A DNA stretch of 14,308 nt from S012-109 sp964425105 (lineage in GTDB: Bacteria; Pseudomonadota; Gammaproteobacteria; SZUA-140), in the NCBI GenBank assembly GCA_964425105.1, contig CAYRLE010000069.1, positions 1 to 14,308 on the forward strand. The letters are read 5' to 3'. Within the stretch, counting starts at the first letter, position 1. Every line of letters begins with the position of its first letter. The position numbers and the translations under genes were made by a program. A model generated the notes under the pieces. That model did no database searches. It saw nothing but the letters and a program-made list of their open reading frames with translations, and was not told the DNA's origin. Below are positions 6,794-13,477 of the stretch, piece after piece.

Positions 6794-7873
6794 ATGAGGC
6801 TGAACCGTCTCGTCCTGCAACAGTTGAGAAATCTTGCTCCTTTGGAGATGGAGCCGGATCCTTGCATCAATCTTTTCTACGGCGGCAATGCCAGCGGTAA
6901 AACCAGTCTGCTTGAGGCGATTTATATCCTTTCCCGGGGGAAATCCTTTCGAACCCATTCTCTTGCCAACGTGGTACAGAAAGGCAGGGCGGGTTTTACC
7001 CTCTTCGGCCAGTTGACGGGCCTTGAGCAGAGCACGCTGCCCCTGGGGGTGGAATTTCATCAGCAGCGACTGAAGATGCGGGCAGGGGGGCAAATGGTGA
7101 GAAAGGCCTCGCAGCTGGCTGCTTATCTCCCTGTGGTCATCATTCACCAGGAAAGCCATCGCCTGCTCGCGGAAGGGCCAATATTTCGCCGGCAGTTTAT
7201 GGATTGGGGATTGTTCCACGTGGAACAATCATTTTATCCTGCCTGGCGACGCTATACCCGCGCCCTTAAACAACGCAACAGCAGCCTGCAGCACGGGGCC
7301 TCTGCAGCGGATATCCAGGTGTGGGACAGGGAGTTGCATGAAATGGCGCAACTCATCCACCAGCTACGCACCTCTTTTCTTGACGACTTGATACCGGTTT
7401 TTCAACACTATACCGGGCAACTGCTGCCTCGGCTGGGTGAACTGAGTATGGTTTATCAGCCGGGCTGGTTGGTGGATAGGCCATTGATTGAGGTGTTGAT
7501 GGATGGCTTGGCGCAGGACCGTGGCAGAGGCTATACCCGTAGTGGCCCCCACCGGGCTGATCTGGTACTGAAGGTCGAGGGAGTGCCCCTGCGGGAGCGG
7601 GTTTCCCGCGGTCAGCAAAAACTGCTGGTGTGCGCACTCTATCTGGCCCAGGCGTCAGTCTATAACCAGCGCAGTGGGAATGCCTGTATATTACTAGTGG
7701 ACGACGTGGCTGCGGAACTGGACAGGAATCACTGTAATCAGTTTCTGGCTCTCCTCAGGCAACTGGATGTACAGGTATTTCTCACAGCAACAGAGTCCCT
7801 GCCTGAACTGGCGGCAGAACTGGTTCAGAAAAGGTTCCACGTGGAACACGGTAGCGTCCATGTGATGCTATAA
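6794..7873 (+). CDS. recF: DNA replication and repair protein RecF
   Basis: RecF is an SMC-like ATPase that, with RecO and RecR, directs RecA loading at single-strand gaps. The 359-residue product (E. coli 357) has Walker A GGNASGKT at 30-37, HQESHRLLAEGPIFRRQFMD in the middle, the signature SRGQQK at 271-276, and Walker B ILLVDD at 299-304 followed by VAAELD. The ATG at 6794 has only a modest ribosome binding site (GGGAA at 6782-6786). The gene follows dnaN by 100 bases and precedes gyrB, the conserved order. Two parS-like palindromes lie inside the reading frame and encode FHVEQ (141-145) and FHVEH (348-352). As I recall the E. coli protein, it has closely similar residues (FHQE, FTVEKG) at both places, so the sites could have evolved with little change to the protein. 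Confidence 0.98.
   Translation: MRLNRLVLQQLRNLAPLEMEPDPCINLFYGGNASGKTSLLEAIYILSRGKSFRTHSLANVVQKGRAGFTLFGQLTGLEQSTLPLGVEFHQQRLKMRAGGQMVRKASQLAAYLPVVIIHQESHRLLAEGPIFRRQFMDWGLFHVEQSFYPAWRRYTRALKQRNSSLQHGASAADIQVWDRELHEMAQLIHQLRTSFLDDLIPVFQHYTGQLLPRLGELSMVYQPGWLVDRPLIEVLMDGLAQDRGRGYTRSGPHRADLVLKVEGVPLRERVSRGQQKLLVCALYLAQASVYNQRSGNACILLVDDVAAELDRNHCNQFLALLRQLDVQVFLTATESLPELAAELVQKRFHVEHGSVHVML
7209..7230. promoter_or_regulatory. parS-type ParB binding site 1, inside recF
   Basis: A perfect 22-base palindrome is centred on CACGTG at 7217-7222 or so, with core TGTTCCACGTGGAACA at 7212-7227. This matches the chromosomal parS consensus (TGTTYCACGTGRAACA), in the C/G form typical of Pseudomonas. parS sites normally cluster within a few kilobases of oriC, and this one is about 1.8 kb from the DnaA boxes. 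The parAB genes are not in the window; in relatives they lie beyond mnmE and mnmG, to the left. Confidence 0.85.
7834..7847. promoter_or_regulatory. parS-type ParB binding site 2, at the 3' end of recF
   Basis: The 14-base palindrome GTTCCACGTGGAAC repeats the core of the first site, 621 bases downstream of it and in the same reading frame of recF. Its flanks (G before, A after) make it a slightly weaker match than site 1. It ends 21 bases before the TATAAT at 7869-7874, so it covers the region upstream of the candidate gyrB promoter. Confidence 0.8.
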
Positions 7874-7874
7874 T
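7866..7874 (+). promoter_or_regulatory. Extended -10 promoter candidate for gyrB
   Basis: TGCTATAAT is a perfect extended -10 element (TGN plus TATAAT) overlapping the recF stop codon. A -35 at 17-base spacing would fall at 7846-7851 and is not consensus, as is common for extended -10 promoters. Start of transcription near 7881 would give a gyrB leader of about 160 bases. The neighbouring parS site abuts the -35 position. Confidence 0.5.
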
Positions 7875-7924
7875 GTTGCCTTTCATGCGCTGGCTGAGCT
7901 GCGAGGCCTGAGGCAGGACGGGAC

Positions 7925-7939
7925 AAGTATTTGATACTT
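7925..7939. repeat. Short perfect inverted repeat in the gyrB leader
   Basis: AAGTAT (7925-7930), spacer TTG, then ATACTT (7934-7939). It could be a small operator or an RNA hairpin in the gyrB 5' leader. I recognise no known regulator motif. The rest of the recF-gyrB spacer (7874-8041) is T-rich and shows no gene. Confidence 0.35.
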
Positions 7940-8041
7940 TTCTTTGTTTTCTCCTGGCTCTGTCTGCTTTTTACCCTACTCTAGCTTCTTTCCCAGTGCG
8001 TTGATCCAGAAATTCAGCGTCATATCGACAAGGTGTATTGA

Positions 8042-10459
8042 ATGAGCGGTGACCAAACATACGACTCTTCCAGAATCAAGGTCTTGCGCGGATTGGATGC
8101 CGTGCGCAAGCGCCCCGGCATGTATATCGGCGATACCGATGACGGCACCGGCCTGCATCACTTGGTTTTCGAGGTGGTGGACAATTCCATCGACGAGGCC
8201 CTGGCCGGCTATTGCAGCGAAATCAGCGTCACCATTCACAGCGACGGCTCCGTCACGGTAGCCGACAATGGCCGCGGCATTCCGGTGGATATCCATCCGG
8301 AAGAAGGCCGCTCCGCTGCCGAAGTGATCATGACGGTACTCCATGCCGGTGGGAAATTCGATGACAATTCCTACAAGGTCTCCGGCGGCCTCCATGGCGT
8401 GGGTGTTTCCGTGGTGAATGCCCTGTCCGAGAGCCTGCGCCTCACCATTCGCCGCGGCGGCCACATCTATCAGCAGGAATACCGTATGGGCGAGCCCCAG
8501 GCGCCCATGATCGTGGTGGGCGACACGGACGAGACGGGAACGGAAATACGTTTCAAGCCCAGCAGCGAGATTTTTACTGACACCAATTTCCACTATGACA
8601 TCCTGGCTCGCCGCCTGAGGGAACTTTCCTTTTTAAATCATGGTGTTAAGATCATTTTGATCGATGAGCGCAGCAACAAGAAGGATGTTTTCGAGTACGA
8701 GGGGGGGATCCGCGCCTTCGTCGAACACCTCAATCGCAACAAGACACCGCTTCATCCCTCTGTCATTTACTTCAGCACCGAAAAGAACGGCATCGGTGTG
8801 GAAGTGGCCATGCAGTGGAACGATTCCTATCAGGAAAATATCTTCTGTTACACCAATAACATTCCCCAGAAAGACGGCGGTACCCATCTGGCGGGTTTCC
8901 GCAGTGCATTGACCCGCACCATCAACCAGTACATGGAGAAAGAGGGGCTGACCAAAAAATACAAGGTTTCCTTCAGCGGCGACGACGTGCGCGAAGGCCT
9001 GACGGCGGTGATCTCCGTCAAGGCGCCCGATCCCAAGTTTTCCTCCCAGACCAAGGACAAGCTGGTGTCTTCCGAGATCAAAGCCGTGGTGGAATCCATC
9101 GCCTCGGAAAGGATCCTGGATTTCTTGTTGGAAAACCCGGCGGAGGCGCGCGCCATCACCGCCAAGATCGTGGATGCGGCGCGCGCCCGCGAAGCGGCCC
9201 GCAAGGCGCGGGAAATGACCCGCCGCAAGGGTGCCCTGGATGTGGCGGGGCTGCCCGGCAAGCTGGCGGACTGCCAGGAGAAGGATCCCAGCCTCTCCGA
9301 GCTGTTTCTGGTGGAGGGTGATTCCGCCGGCGGTTCGGCCAAGCAGGGCCGTGACCGCCGTTATCAGGCCATCCTGCCCCTCAAGGGCAAGATCCTCAAC
9401 GTAGAGAAGGCGCGCTTCGACAAGGTGCTGTCATCGGTGGAGATCGGCACCCTGATTACGGCCCTGGGCTGCGGCATCGGCAAGGAGGATTACAATCCGG
9501 ACAAGCTGCGCTATCACCGCATCATCATCATGACCGATGCCGATGTGGATGGCTCCCATATCCGCACCCTGTTGTTGACCTTCTTCTACCGCCAGATGCC
9601 GGAACTCATCGAACGGGGCTACATCTACATCGCCCAGCCGCCTCTCTACAAGATCAAGAAGGGCAAGCAGGAACGCTACGTCAAGGATGACGTGGAACTC
9701 AACACCGTGCTGTTGCAGAGCGCCCTGGACAACAGCAGGCTGCATCTCAGTGCTGATTCACCACCCATCAGTGACGAGGCCTTTGCCGCCATTGCCAATC
9801 AGTATGCCCTGGTGATGGCGACCATCAAGCGCCTTGCCAAACGCCTCCATCCGCGGGTGCTGGAGGCCGTGATCTATCAGGAGGAAATGAGCCGTGAGGA
9901 CATGGACGATCCTTATTTCGTCCAGGAGTGGTTCAAGGAACTGGAAAACCGTCTCAACAGTGTCTGCAGCGGTGGCATCCGCTATGAAATCCGGGTGGAA
10001 GCCGGTGACGGGGAGAAGGGCTGGAAAGCGGTGATCAGCGAATATCTGCACGGCATTGCCACGGTACGCGAAGTGAATCAGGAATTCTTCACCTCTGCGG
10101 AGTACGGCGCCATGGTCAAGCTGGGCAAACAACTGGACGGGCTCATTGGCGAGGGCGCCTATATCCAGCGCGGTGAGCAGCGCCAGTCGGTGAACAGTTT
10201 CAAGCAGGCCTATGAGTGGATGCTGGAAGAGGCCAAGCGCGGTCAGCAGATCCAACGCTACAAGGGCCTGGGGGAGATGAACCCCGACCAACTCTGGGAG
10301 ACCACCATGAATGTGGAGACCCGGCGCCTCCTGCAGATCCGCATCGAGGATGCCGTGGGCGCCGACGAGATCTTCACCACCCTCATGGGTGACCAGGTGG
10401 AACCCCGGCGCGAGTTCATCGAGCGCCATGCCCTGGCGGTGGCCAATCTCGATGTGTAA
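8042..10459 (+). CDS. gyrB: DNA gyrase subunit B
   Basis: GyrB is the ATPase subunit of gyrase (GyrA2GyrB2), which introduces negative supercoils. The 805-residue product matches the long gammaproteobacterial form (E. coli 804), with the extra C-terminal insert. The GHKL ATPase site shows EVVDN (Glu44, Asn48), DNGRGIP (Asp75) and GGLHGVG (115-121). The TOPRIM metal site has Glu425 in LVEGDSAGG and Asp499/Asp501/Asp503 in TDADVDGSH. PLKGKILNVEKAR and the C-terminal QRYKGLGEMNPDQLWETTM are also present. The ATG at 8042 is preceded by AAGG (8030-8033) at eight bases spacing. It follows recF after 168 bases, and its own promoter candidates are in that spacer and the end of recF. Gyrase B is the target of aminocoumarins. 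The gene is intact. Confidence 0.99.
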   Translation: MSGDQTYDSSRIKVLRGLDAVRKRPGMYIGDTDDGTGLHHLVFEVVDNSIDEALAGYCSEISVTIHSDGSVTVADNGRGIPVDIHPEEGRSAAEVIMTVLHAGGKFDDNSYKVSGGLHGVGVSVVNALSESLRLTIRRGGHIYQQEYRMGEPQAPMIVVGDTDETGTEIRFKPSSEIFTDTNFHYDILARRLRELSFLNHGVKIILIDERSNKKDVFEYEGGIRAFVEHLNRNKTPLHPSVIYFSTEKNGIGVEVAMQWNDSYQENIFCYTNNIPQKDGGTHLAGFRSALTRTINQYMEKEGLTKKYKVSFSGDDVREGLTAVISVKAPDPKFSSQTKDKLVSSEIKAVVESIASERILDFLLENPAEARAITAKIVDAARAREAARKAREMTRRKGALDVAGLPGKLADCQEKDPSLSELFLVEGDSAGGSAKQGRDRRYQAILPLKGKILNVEKARFDKVLSSVEIGTLITALGCGIGKEDYNPDKLRYHRIIIMTDADVDGSHIRTLLLTFFYRQMPELIERGYIYIAQPPLYKIKKGKQERYVKDDVELNTVLLQSALDNSRLHLSADSPPISDEAFAAIANQYALVMATIKRLAKRLHPRVLEAVIYQEEMSREDMDDPYFVQEWFKELENRLNSVCSGGIRYEIRVEAGDGEKGWKAVISEYLHGIATVREVNQEFFTSAEYGAMVKLGKQLDGLIGEGAYIQRGEQRQSVNSFKQAYEWMLEEAKRGQQIQRYKGLGEMNPDQLWETTMNVETRRLLQIRIEDAVGADEIFTTLMGDQVEPRREFIERHALAVANLDV

Positions 10460-10467
10460 GGATATTT

Positions 10468-10527
10468 GGGGTCAAAGGAAAAATTCTGAAGATGCCCTTG
10501 GCGGCCGAGAAAAAGGGCTCTGACCCC
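10468..10527. repeat. Inverted pair of GGGGTCARAG motifs after gyrB (REP-like element)
   Basis: GGGGTCAAAG (10468-10477, plus) and CTCTGACCCC (10518-10527, GGGGTCAGAG on the minus strand) can pair in nine of ten positions, with a loop of 40 bases. It begins eight bases after the gyrB stop codon. The GGGGTCAGAGCCC core resembles dispersed intergenic repeats I recall from many gammaproteobacterial genomes. That resemblance is from memory and needs a genome search. Confidence 0.45.
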
Positions 10528-10532
10528 TTTTT
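10510..10532 (+). terminator. Hairpin with T-run: terminator of gyrB and/or repeat end at the contig break
   Basis: AAAAAGGG (10510-10517), loop CTCTGAC, then CCCTTTTT (10525-10532): an eight-base perfect stem whose right arm ends in five T just before the N run. This has the shape of a bidirectional intrinsic terminator lying 50 bases after gyrB. The stem has only three G-C pairs, so it may be weak. The T-run may extend into the unsequenced gap. Confidence 0.5.
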
Positions 10533-10632
10533 NNNNNNNNNNNNNNNNNNNNNNNNNNNNNNNNNNNNNNNNNNNNNNNNNNNNNNNNNNNNNNNNNNNN
10601 NNNNNNNNNNNNNNNNNNNNNNNNNNNNNNNN
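10533..10632. other. Assembly gap (100 N)
   Basis: Exactly 100 undetermined bases, the usual placeholder for a scaffold join of unknown size. The left contig ends within the inverted repeat described above. The real distance between gyrB and glk, and any gene between them, cannot be known from this window. Confidence 0.97.
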
Positions 10633-10641
10633 AATATTGAT

Positions 10642-11640
10642 TTAGCAGTATTTTTCTGCAAACAAGCGGGCGCCCTGCAGGCCGACGTGGGGATTCATGA
10701 CCACCGCCAGCGGCAGGGTCTCCATGAGCCCGGCCATCTTGCCCTTGTCCTTGAAGGCCGCCAGGAAAGGGCCTGCACGCAGCCACTCGATGATCCGCGG
10801 GGCGATGCCGCCTGCCACGTAGACCCCGCCCTGGGGGATGTTGAACAGCGCCAGGTTGCCCAGGGTGGCGCCGTAGATGGCACAGAACAGTTCCAGGGCC
10901 TCTCGTGCCAGTTCATCCTCACCCTCCATGGCCGCGCCACTGATGGCTGCAGCATCCTGTTGGGTGATCCAGTGCTGTTGCTCAGCGCCTGCTGTGGCAC
11001 CATGGTGCCACAGCAGGAAATCATAGATGTTCACCAGGCCGGGGCCGGAGAGCACGCTTTCAATGGCGCAGCGGCCCAGCTTCTCTCGCAGATAGCCAGC
11101 CAGCTCGCCTTGCAGAGAGGTCGCGGGGGAGAAATCGGCATGACCGGCCTCCGAAGACAGCACCTGGTAGCGGTGGCCGTTCCAGAGCAGCTGGGCCACG
11201 CCGAAACCGGTGCCGGCGCCGGCCACCAGCCGCGGGGAGTGGGGGCGTTGTGCACCCTGCTGCAGGGTGTACAACTCCTCATCTCCCAGGGTAGAGATCC
11301 CGTAGGCCACGGCTGCAAAATCATTGATGAGGCAGACCCGGGCGATTTGAAACTCGGTGGCGAAGCGCTGGCTCTCGATGAGCCAAGGCAGGTTGGTGAC
11401 CCGCGCCGTCTGATGGCCAGGCTCGCCTTCCACGGGGCCTGCCACCGCCAGGCAGGCGGCGTCGATGCCTGGCGGTGCTGCCCCCCCTTCGTGCAGGAAC
11501 CGCCTTGCCAGGGCAAGGAAGTCTGGAAAGTCTGCGCTGCGGTAGCGCTGCTCGTACACCACTTCGATGCGCTCACCCTGGATGCATGCCAACTGGATCA
11601 GGGTCTTGGTGCCGCCGATGTCTGCTGCAAGCAGTCTCAT
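10642..11640 (-). CDS. glk: Glucokinase (bacterial Glk family)
   Basis: Glucokinase phosphorylates glucose with ATP to glucose 6-phosphate in the cytosol. The 332-residue product (E. coli 321) has the N-terminal phosphate-binding motif ADIGGTKT (6-13), the INDFAAVAYG stretch with the likely catalytic Asp107, the GAGTGFG motif (141-147), and the EAGHADF motif (164-170), as in Glk rather than ROK-type kinases with their zinc motif. A C-terminal GGVYVAGGIAPRI completes the second lobe. The ATG is at 11638-11640, with AAGGAA as ribosome binding site. It lies 23 bases after pgl in the same direction, so the two form an operon feeding glucose into the pentose phosphate or Entner-Doudoroff route. 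The 3' end is nine bases from the assembly gap, but the TAA stop is present. Confidence 0.96.
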   Translation of the reverse strand: MRLLAADIGGTKTLIQLACIQGERIEVVYEQRYRSADFPDFLALARRFLHEGGAAPPGIDAACLAVAGPVEGEPGHQTARVTNLPWLIESQRFATEFQIARVCLINDFAAVAYGISTLGDEELYTLQQGAQRPHSPRLVAGAGTGFGVAQLLWNGHRYQVLSSEAGHADFSPATSLQGELAGYLREKLGRCAIESVLSGPGLVNIYDFLLWHHGATAGAEQQHWITQQDAAAISGAAMEGEDELAREALELFCAIYGATLGNLALFNIPQGGVYVAGGIAPRIIEWLRAGPFLAAFKDKGKMAGLMETLPLAVVMNPHVGLQGARLFAEKYC

Positions 11641-11663
11641 ATCGTTCCTTATGGAGTGGGGGC

Positions 11664-12419
11664 TTATTCACGCATAGCTGGCGGCAGATCGGCCGCCGCA
11701 GCTTTATCCAGATACCAGGCCAACTCCCCGTGCGGCTGTATCATCTGGACCGGATAGCGTGGCTCGCTGCTTTCTCCTGCCAGTACAGCCTTGACGATGC
11801 GGCGCTTGCCGTCCCCTGCCACCAGCAGCAGCACATGGCGGGCCTGATCCAGGAGCGGAAAGGTCAGGCTGAGACGCCAAGTCTGCAATTTGGCCACGTA
11901 CACCGGCGCCACCCAGCGTTCCCGTTCGCGCAAAATGTCCGTGTCGGGAAAGAGGGAGGCAATATGGCCGTCAGGACCCAGTCCCAGTAGAATAAGATCG
12001 AAGCAGGGCACACCCTGAGAGGTGCGGGGCAGCACCGCCTCAAGGCAGGCGGCATATTCCGTGGCTGCTGCATCCAGGGGCTGCTGTTCCCCTTTCATGC
12101 GATGGATCTGCTCTGCGGGGATGGGGACATGGTCCAGGAGACTTTCCCGCGCCATGCGATAGTTGCTGTCGGGGTGATCGGGCGGCACGCTGCGCTCGTC
12201 GCCGAAGAAGACGTGAGTGTGCTGCCAGTCGAGGGTATCGCGCCAGGCCGCGGAGGCCAAGGTCTGATACAGGAGACGCGGCGTGCTGCCGCCGGCAAGG
12301 GCGACATGGAACGCGCCGCGCTCGGCAATGGCGCTGCTGGACAATGCGGCCCAGCGCCGCGCAACCGCCTCAGCGACTGCCGCCGCGTCCGCACGGATAT
12401 GGATATGGCCTCGGATCAT
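11664..12419 (-). CDS. pgl: 6-phosphogluconolactonase (DevB/NagB-like type)
   Basis: This enzyme hydrolyses 6-phosphogluconolactone to 6-phosphogluconate, the second step of the oxidative pentose phosphate pathway, after glucose-6-phosphate dehydrogenase (zwf, not in the window). The 251-residue product has the family motifs LAGGSTPRLLY (41-51), FFGDERSVPPDHPDSNYRMA (71-90) and the signature GLGPDGHIASLFP (146-158). The ATG at 12417-12419 has a strong Shine-Dalgarno sequence (GGGAGGAA on the coding strand). It is the first gene of the pgl-glk pair. A perfect TATAAT lies about 22 bases upstream on the coding strand. Glucosamine-6-phosphate deaminase is a related fold, but the motifs and glk partner favour Pgl. 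Confidence 0.95.
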   Translation of the reverse strand: MIRGHIHIRADAAAVAEAVARRWAALSSSAIAERGAFHVALAGGSTPRLLYQTLASAAWRDTLDWQHTHVFFGDERSVPPDHPDSNYRMARESLLDHVPIPAEQIHRMKGEQQPLDAAATEYAACLEAVLPRTSQGVPCFDLILLGLGPDGHIASLFPDTDILRERERWVAPVYVAKLQTWRLSLTFPLLDQARHVLLLVAGDGKRRIVKAVLAGESSEPRYPVQMIQPHGELAWYLDKAAAADLPPAMRE

Positions 12420-12440
12420 GTTGTTCCTCCCCTTCGCGCC

Positions 12441-12470
12441 ATTATAATGGTGTGCGCAGCAATATGCTGC
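12441..12470 (-). promoter_or_regulatory. pgl-glk promoter -10 and overlapping inverted repeat
   Basis: On the minus strand TATAAT (complement of 12441-12446) is a perfect -10. The best -35-like hexamer, TTGCAG (complement of 12467-12472), is 20 bases away, which is too long for a good promoter. Between them lies the inverted repeat GCAGCA-ATA-TGCTGC (12456-12470), placed where a regulator would act. The ATTATAAT stretch also reads TATAAT on the plus strand (12443-12448). No known regulator motif is recognised. Confidence 0.4.
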
Positions 12471-12475
12471 AATGA

Positions 12476-12502
12476 TTGGCAGGGCGCCCGAGATGCTATA
12501 CG
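12476..12502 (+). promoter_or_regulatory. Possible zapG promoter
   Basis: TTGGCA (12476-12481, five of six matches to TTGACA) and an extended -10-like TGCTATACG (12494-12502) are separated by 15 bases, shorter than the usual 16-18. The leader to the zapG start would be about 125 bases. The rest of the pgl-zapG spacer holds the inverted repeat ATTGAT-N7-ATCAAT at 12526-12544 and no gene. Confidence 0.3.
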
Positions 12503-12525
12503 GTCTTTATGGGATCAGCTAATAG

Positions 12526-12544
12526 ATTGATTTCCCGTATCAAT
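12526..12544. repeat. Inverted repeat ATTGAT-N7-ATCAAT upstream of zapG
   Basis: Two perfect six-base arms, 12526-12531 and 12539-12544, are separated by TTCCCGT. They lie about 90 bases before the zapG start in the divergent pgl/zapG spacer. The layout is operator-like, but the arms are short and AT-rich, so chance is not excluded. Confidence 0.3.
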
Positions 12545-12633
12545 TATATCGAATCTGGAAAGGCTTGCCTGGATGTGCTTTGTCATGCAACATAGGCCTA
12601 TTGAATATGTGAGAATGGGTGGAGGATAGACGC

Positions 12634-13374
12634 ATGGAATTGGTATTCATATTGACCGCTTTCGTCATCGGTATCGTGGGTGGTTTTTTCATCGGCAACA
12701 GCTCCAACGATGCGGCGAAGAAACTGGAGGATGAACTGAAGGGCGTCCAGGAGGAACTGAATCAGTACCGCACGGAGGTGACCAGCCACTTTTCCAAGAC
12801 CGCGGAACTGTTCAATTCCATTACCGCCAATTACCGCGCCCTCTATCAACACCTGGCGGATGGCGCGCAGAAACTGTGTGCCGTGGATGCCCAGCTGCTG
12901 GGTTCCATGCCCAAACTGGAACCGCTGACTGCGCCCCTCGAGGGGCAGGCGAAGGCCGCTCGTGAGCCCGCTGCTGCGGAGGCGGTGCCCGCGGAGCAGC
13001 AGCAGGCACCCGAAACCGCCGAGGCCAGCAGCGAAAAGGGTGCCGCTGCGGAAGCTGACCTGGAAGCCGTCGCCGAGTCCGAGCCTGCCGAGGCCAAGGA
13101 GGACGAAAGCAAAAGCGCTGGTGTCGCTGTGGGCGGCGAGTCAGCAAGCCCCGCCGCAGGCGGGACCGAGAAAAAAACCGCTCCGGCAGAGGCGGCGCAG
13201 ACGGCAGGCGCTGAGGGCGAGGAACAGCCTGCCGAAGTCGCCGCCGCATCCCCTGCGGGCAAGAAGAACGGCGGTGATGGCGCTGACAGTGAAAGCGAAG
13301 AGGCTGCCGCCAAACTGGCCGCCAGCAGCGTGGAACGCAGTGTGGAGCAGGCGGCCGAGAAGCGCCTGCACTGA
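12634..13374 (+). CDS. zapG: ZapG/YhcB family (DUF1043) inner-membrane cell-envelope/division protein with long Ala/Glu-rich tail
   Basis: YhcB/ZapG is an inner-membrane protein of gammaproteobacteria linked to cell division and envelope synthesis. The N-terminal part fits the family: a single membrane helix at about residues 3-21 (LVFILTAFVIGIVGGFFIG), a coiled-coil-like stretch at 26-45 (DAAKKLEDELKGVQEELNQY), and the conserved core SHFSKTAELFNSITANYRAL (51-70) then YQHLADGAQKLC. I start it at ATG 12634, preceded by GGAGGA (12621-12626) at seven bases spacing. An in-frame GTG at 12619 would place that ribosome binding site inside the gene. The product is 246 residues, against about 132 in E. 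coli. The excess is a low-complexity tail (about 85-246) rich in Ala, Glu, Ser and Pro, probably disordered and cytoplasmic. Family assignment is strong; the role of the tail is unknown. Confidence 0.88.
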   Translation: MELVFILTAFVIGIVGGFFIGNSSNDAAKKLEDELKGVQEELNQYRTEVTSHFSKTAELFNSITANYRALYQHLADGAQKLCAVDAQLLGSMPKLEPLTAPLEGQAKAAREPAAAEAVPAEQQQAPETAEASSEKGAAAEADLEAVAESEPAEAKEDESKSAGVAVGGESASPAAGGTEKKTAPAEAAQTAGAEGEEQPAEVAAASPAGKKNGGDGADSESEEAAAKLAASSVERSVEQAAEKRLH

Positions 13375-13376
13375 AA

Positions 13377-13403
13377 CGGAGTGGGGTTACCTTACCCCCT
13401 CCG
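13377..13403. terminator. Hairpin between convergent zapG and folA
   Basis: CGGAG (13377-13381), a bulged T, GGGGT, loop TACCTT, then ACCCCCTCCG (13394-13403) form a ten-pair stem with one bulge, starting two bases after the zapG stop. There is no clear T-run on the plus strand and only TTT on the minus strand, so it may be a transcript-end stabiliser or a weak bidirectional terminator. A second small hairpin, CCCTTT-GCC-AAAGGG, follows at 13411-13425. Nothing else is seen in the 103-base spacer. Confidence 0.45.
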
Positions 13404-13477
13404 AAGCTTCCCCTTTGCCAAAGGGCGCGGTCGGCTCACTCCCCTTGTCAGTTGCGGAAACCCCGCCTGGGTGATAT

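Noticed and set aside
7872..7910. Twelve-codon frame (MLPFMRWLSCEA) after recF as a gyrB leader peptide
   Set aside because: No ribosome binding site, no attenuator structure, and no reason to expect a leader peptide for gyrB.
9688..9697. GACGTGGAAC in gyrB as a third parS site
   Set aside because: Only a half site; the left arm does not match and CACGTG is absent.
10492..11757. Open frame crossing the N run and antisense to glk
   Set aside because: It reads through 100 undetermined bases and then lies opposite glk, so it cannot be supported.
12619..12633. GTG start five codons upstream for zapG
   Set aside because: The good GGAGGA ribosome binding site at 12621-12626 serves the ATG at 12634, and that start gives the family-typical N-terminus directly before the membrane helix.
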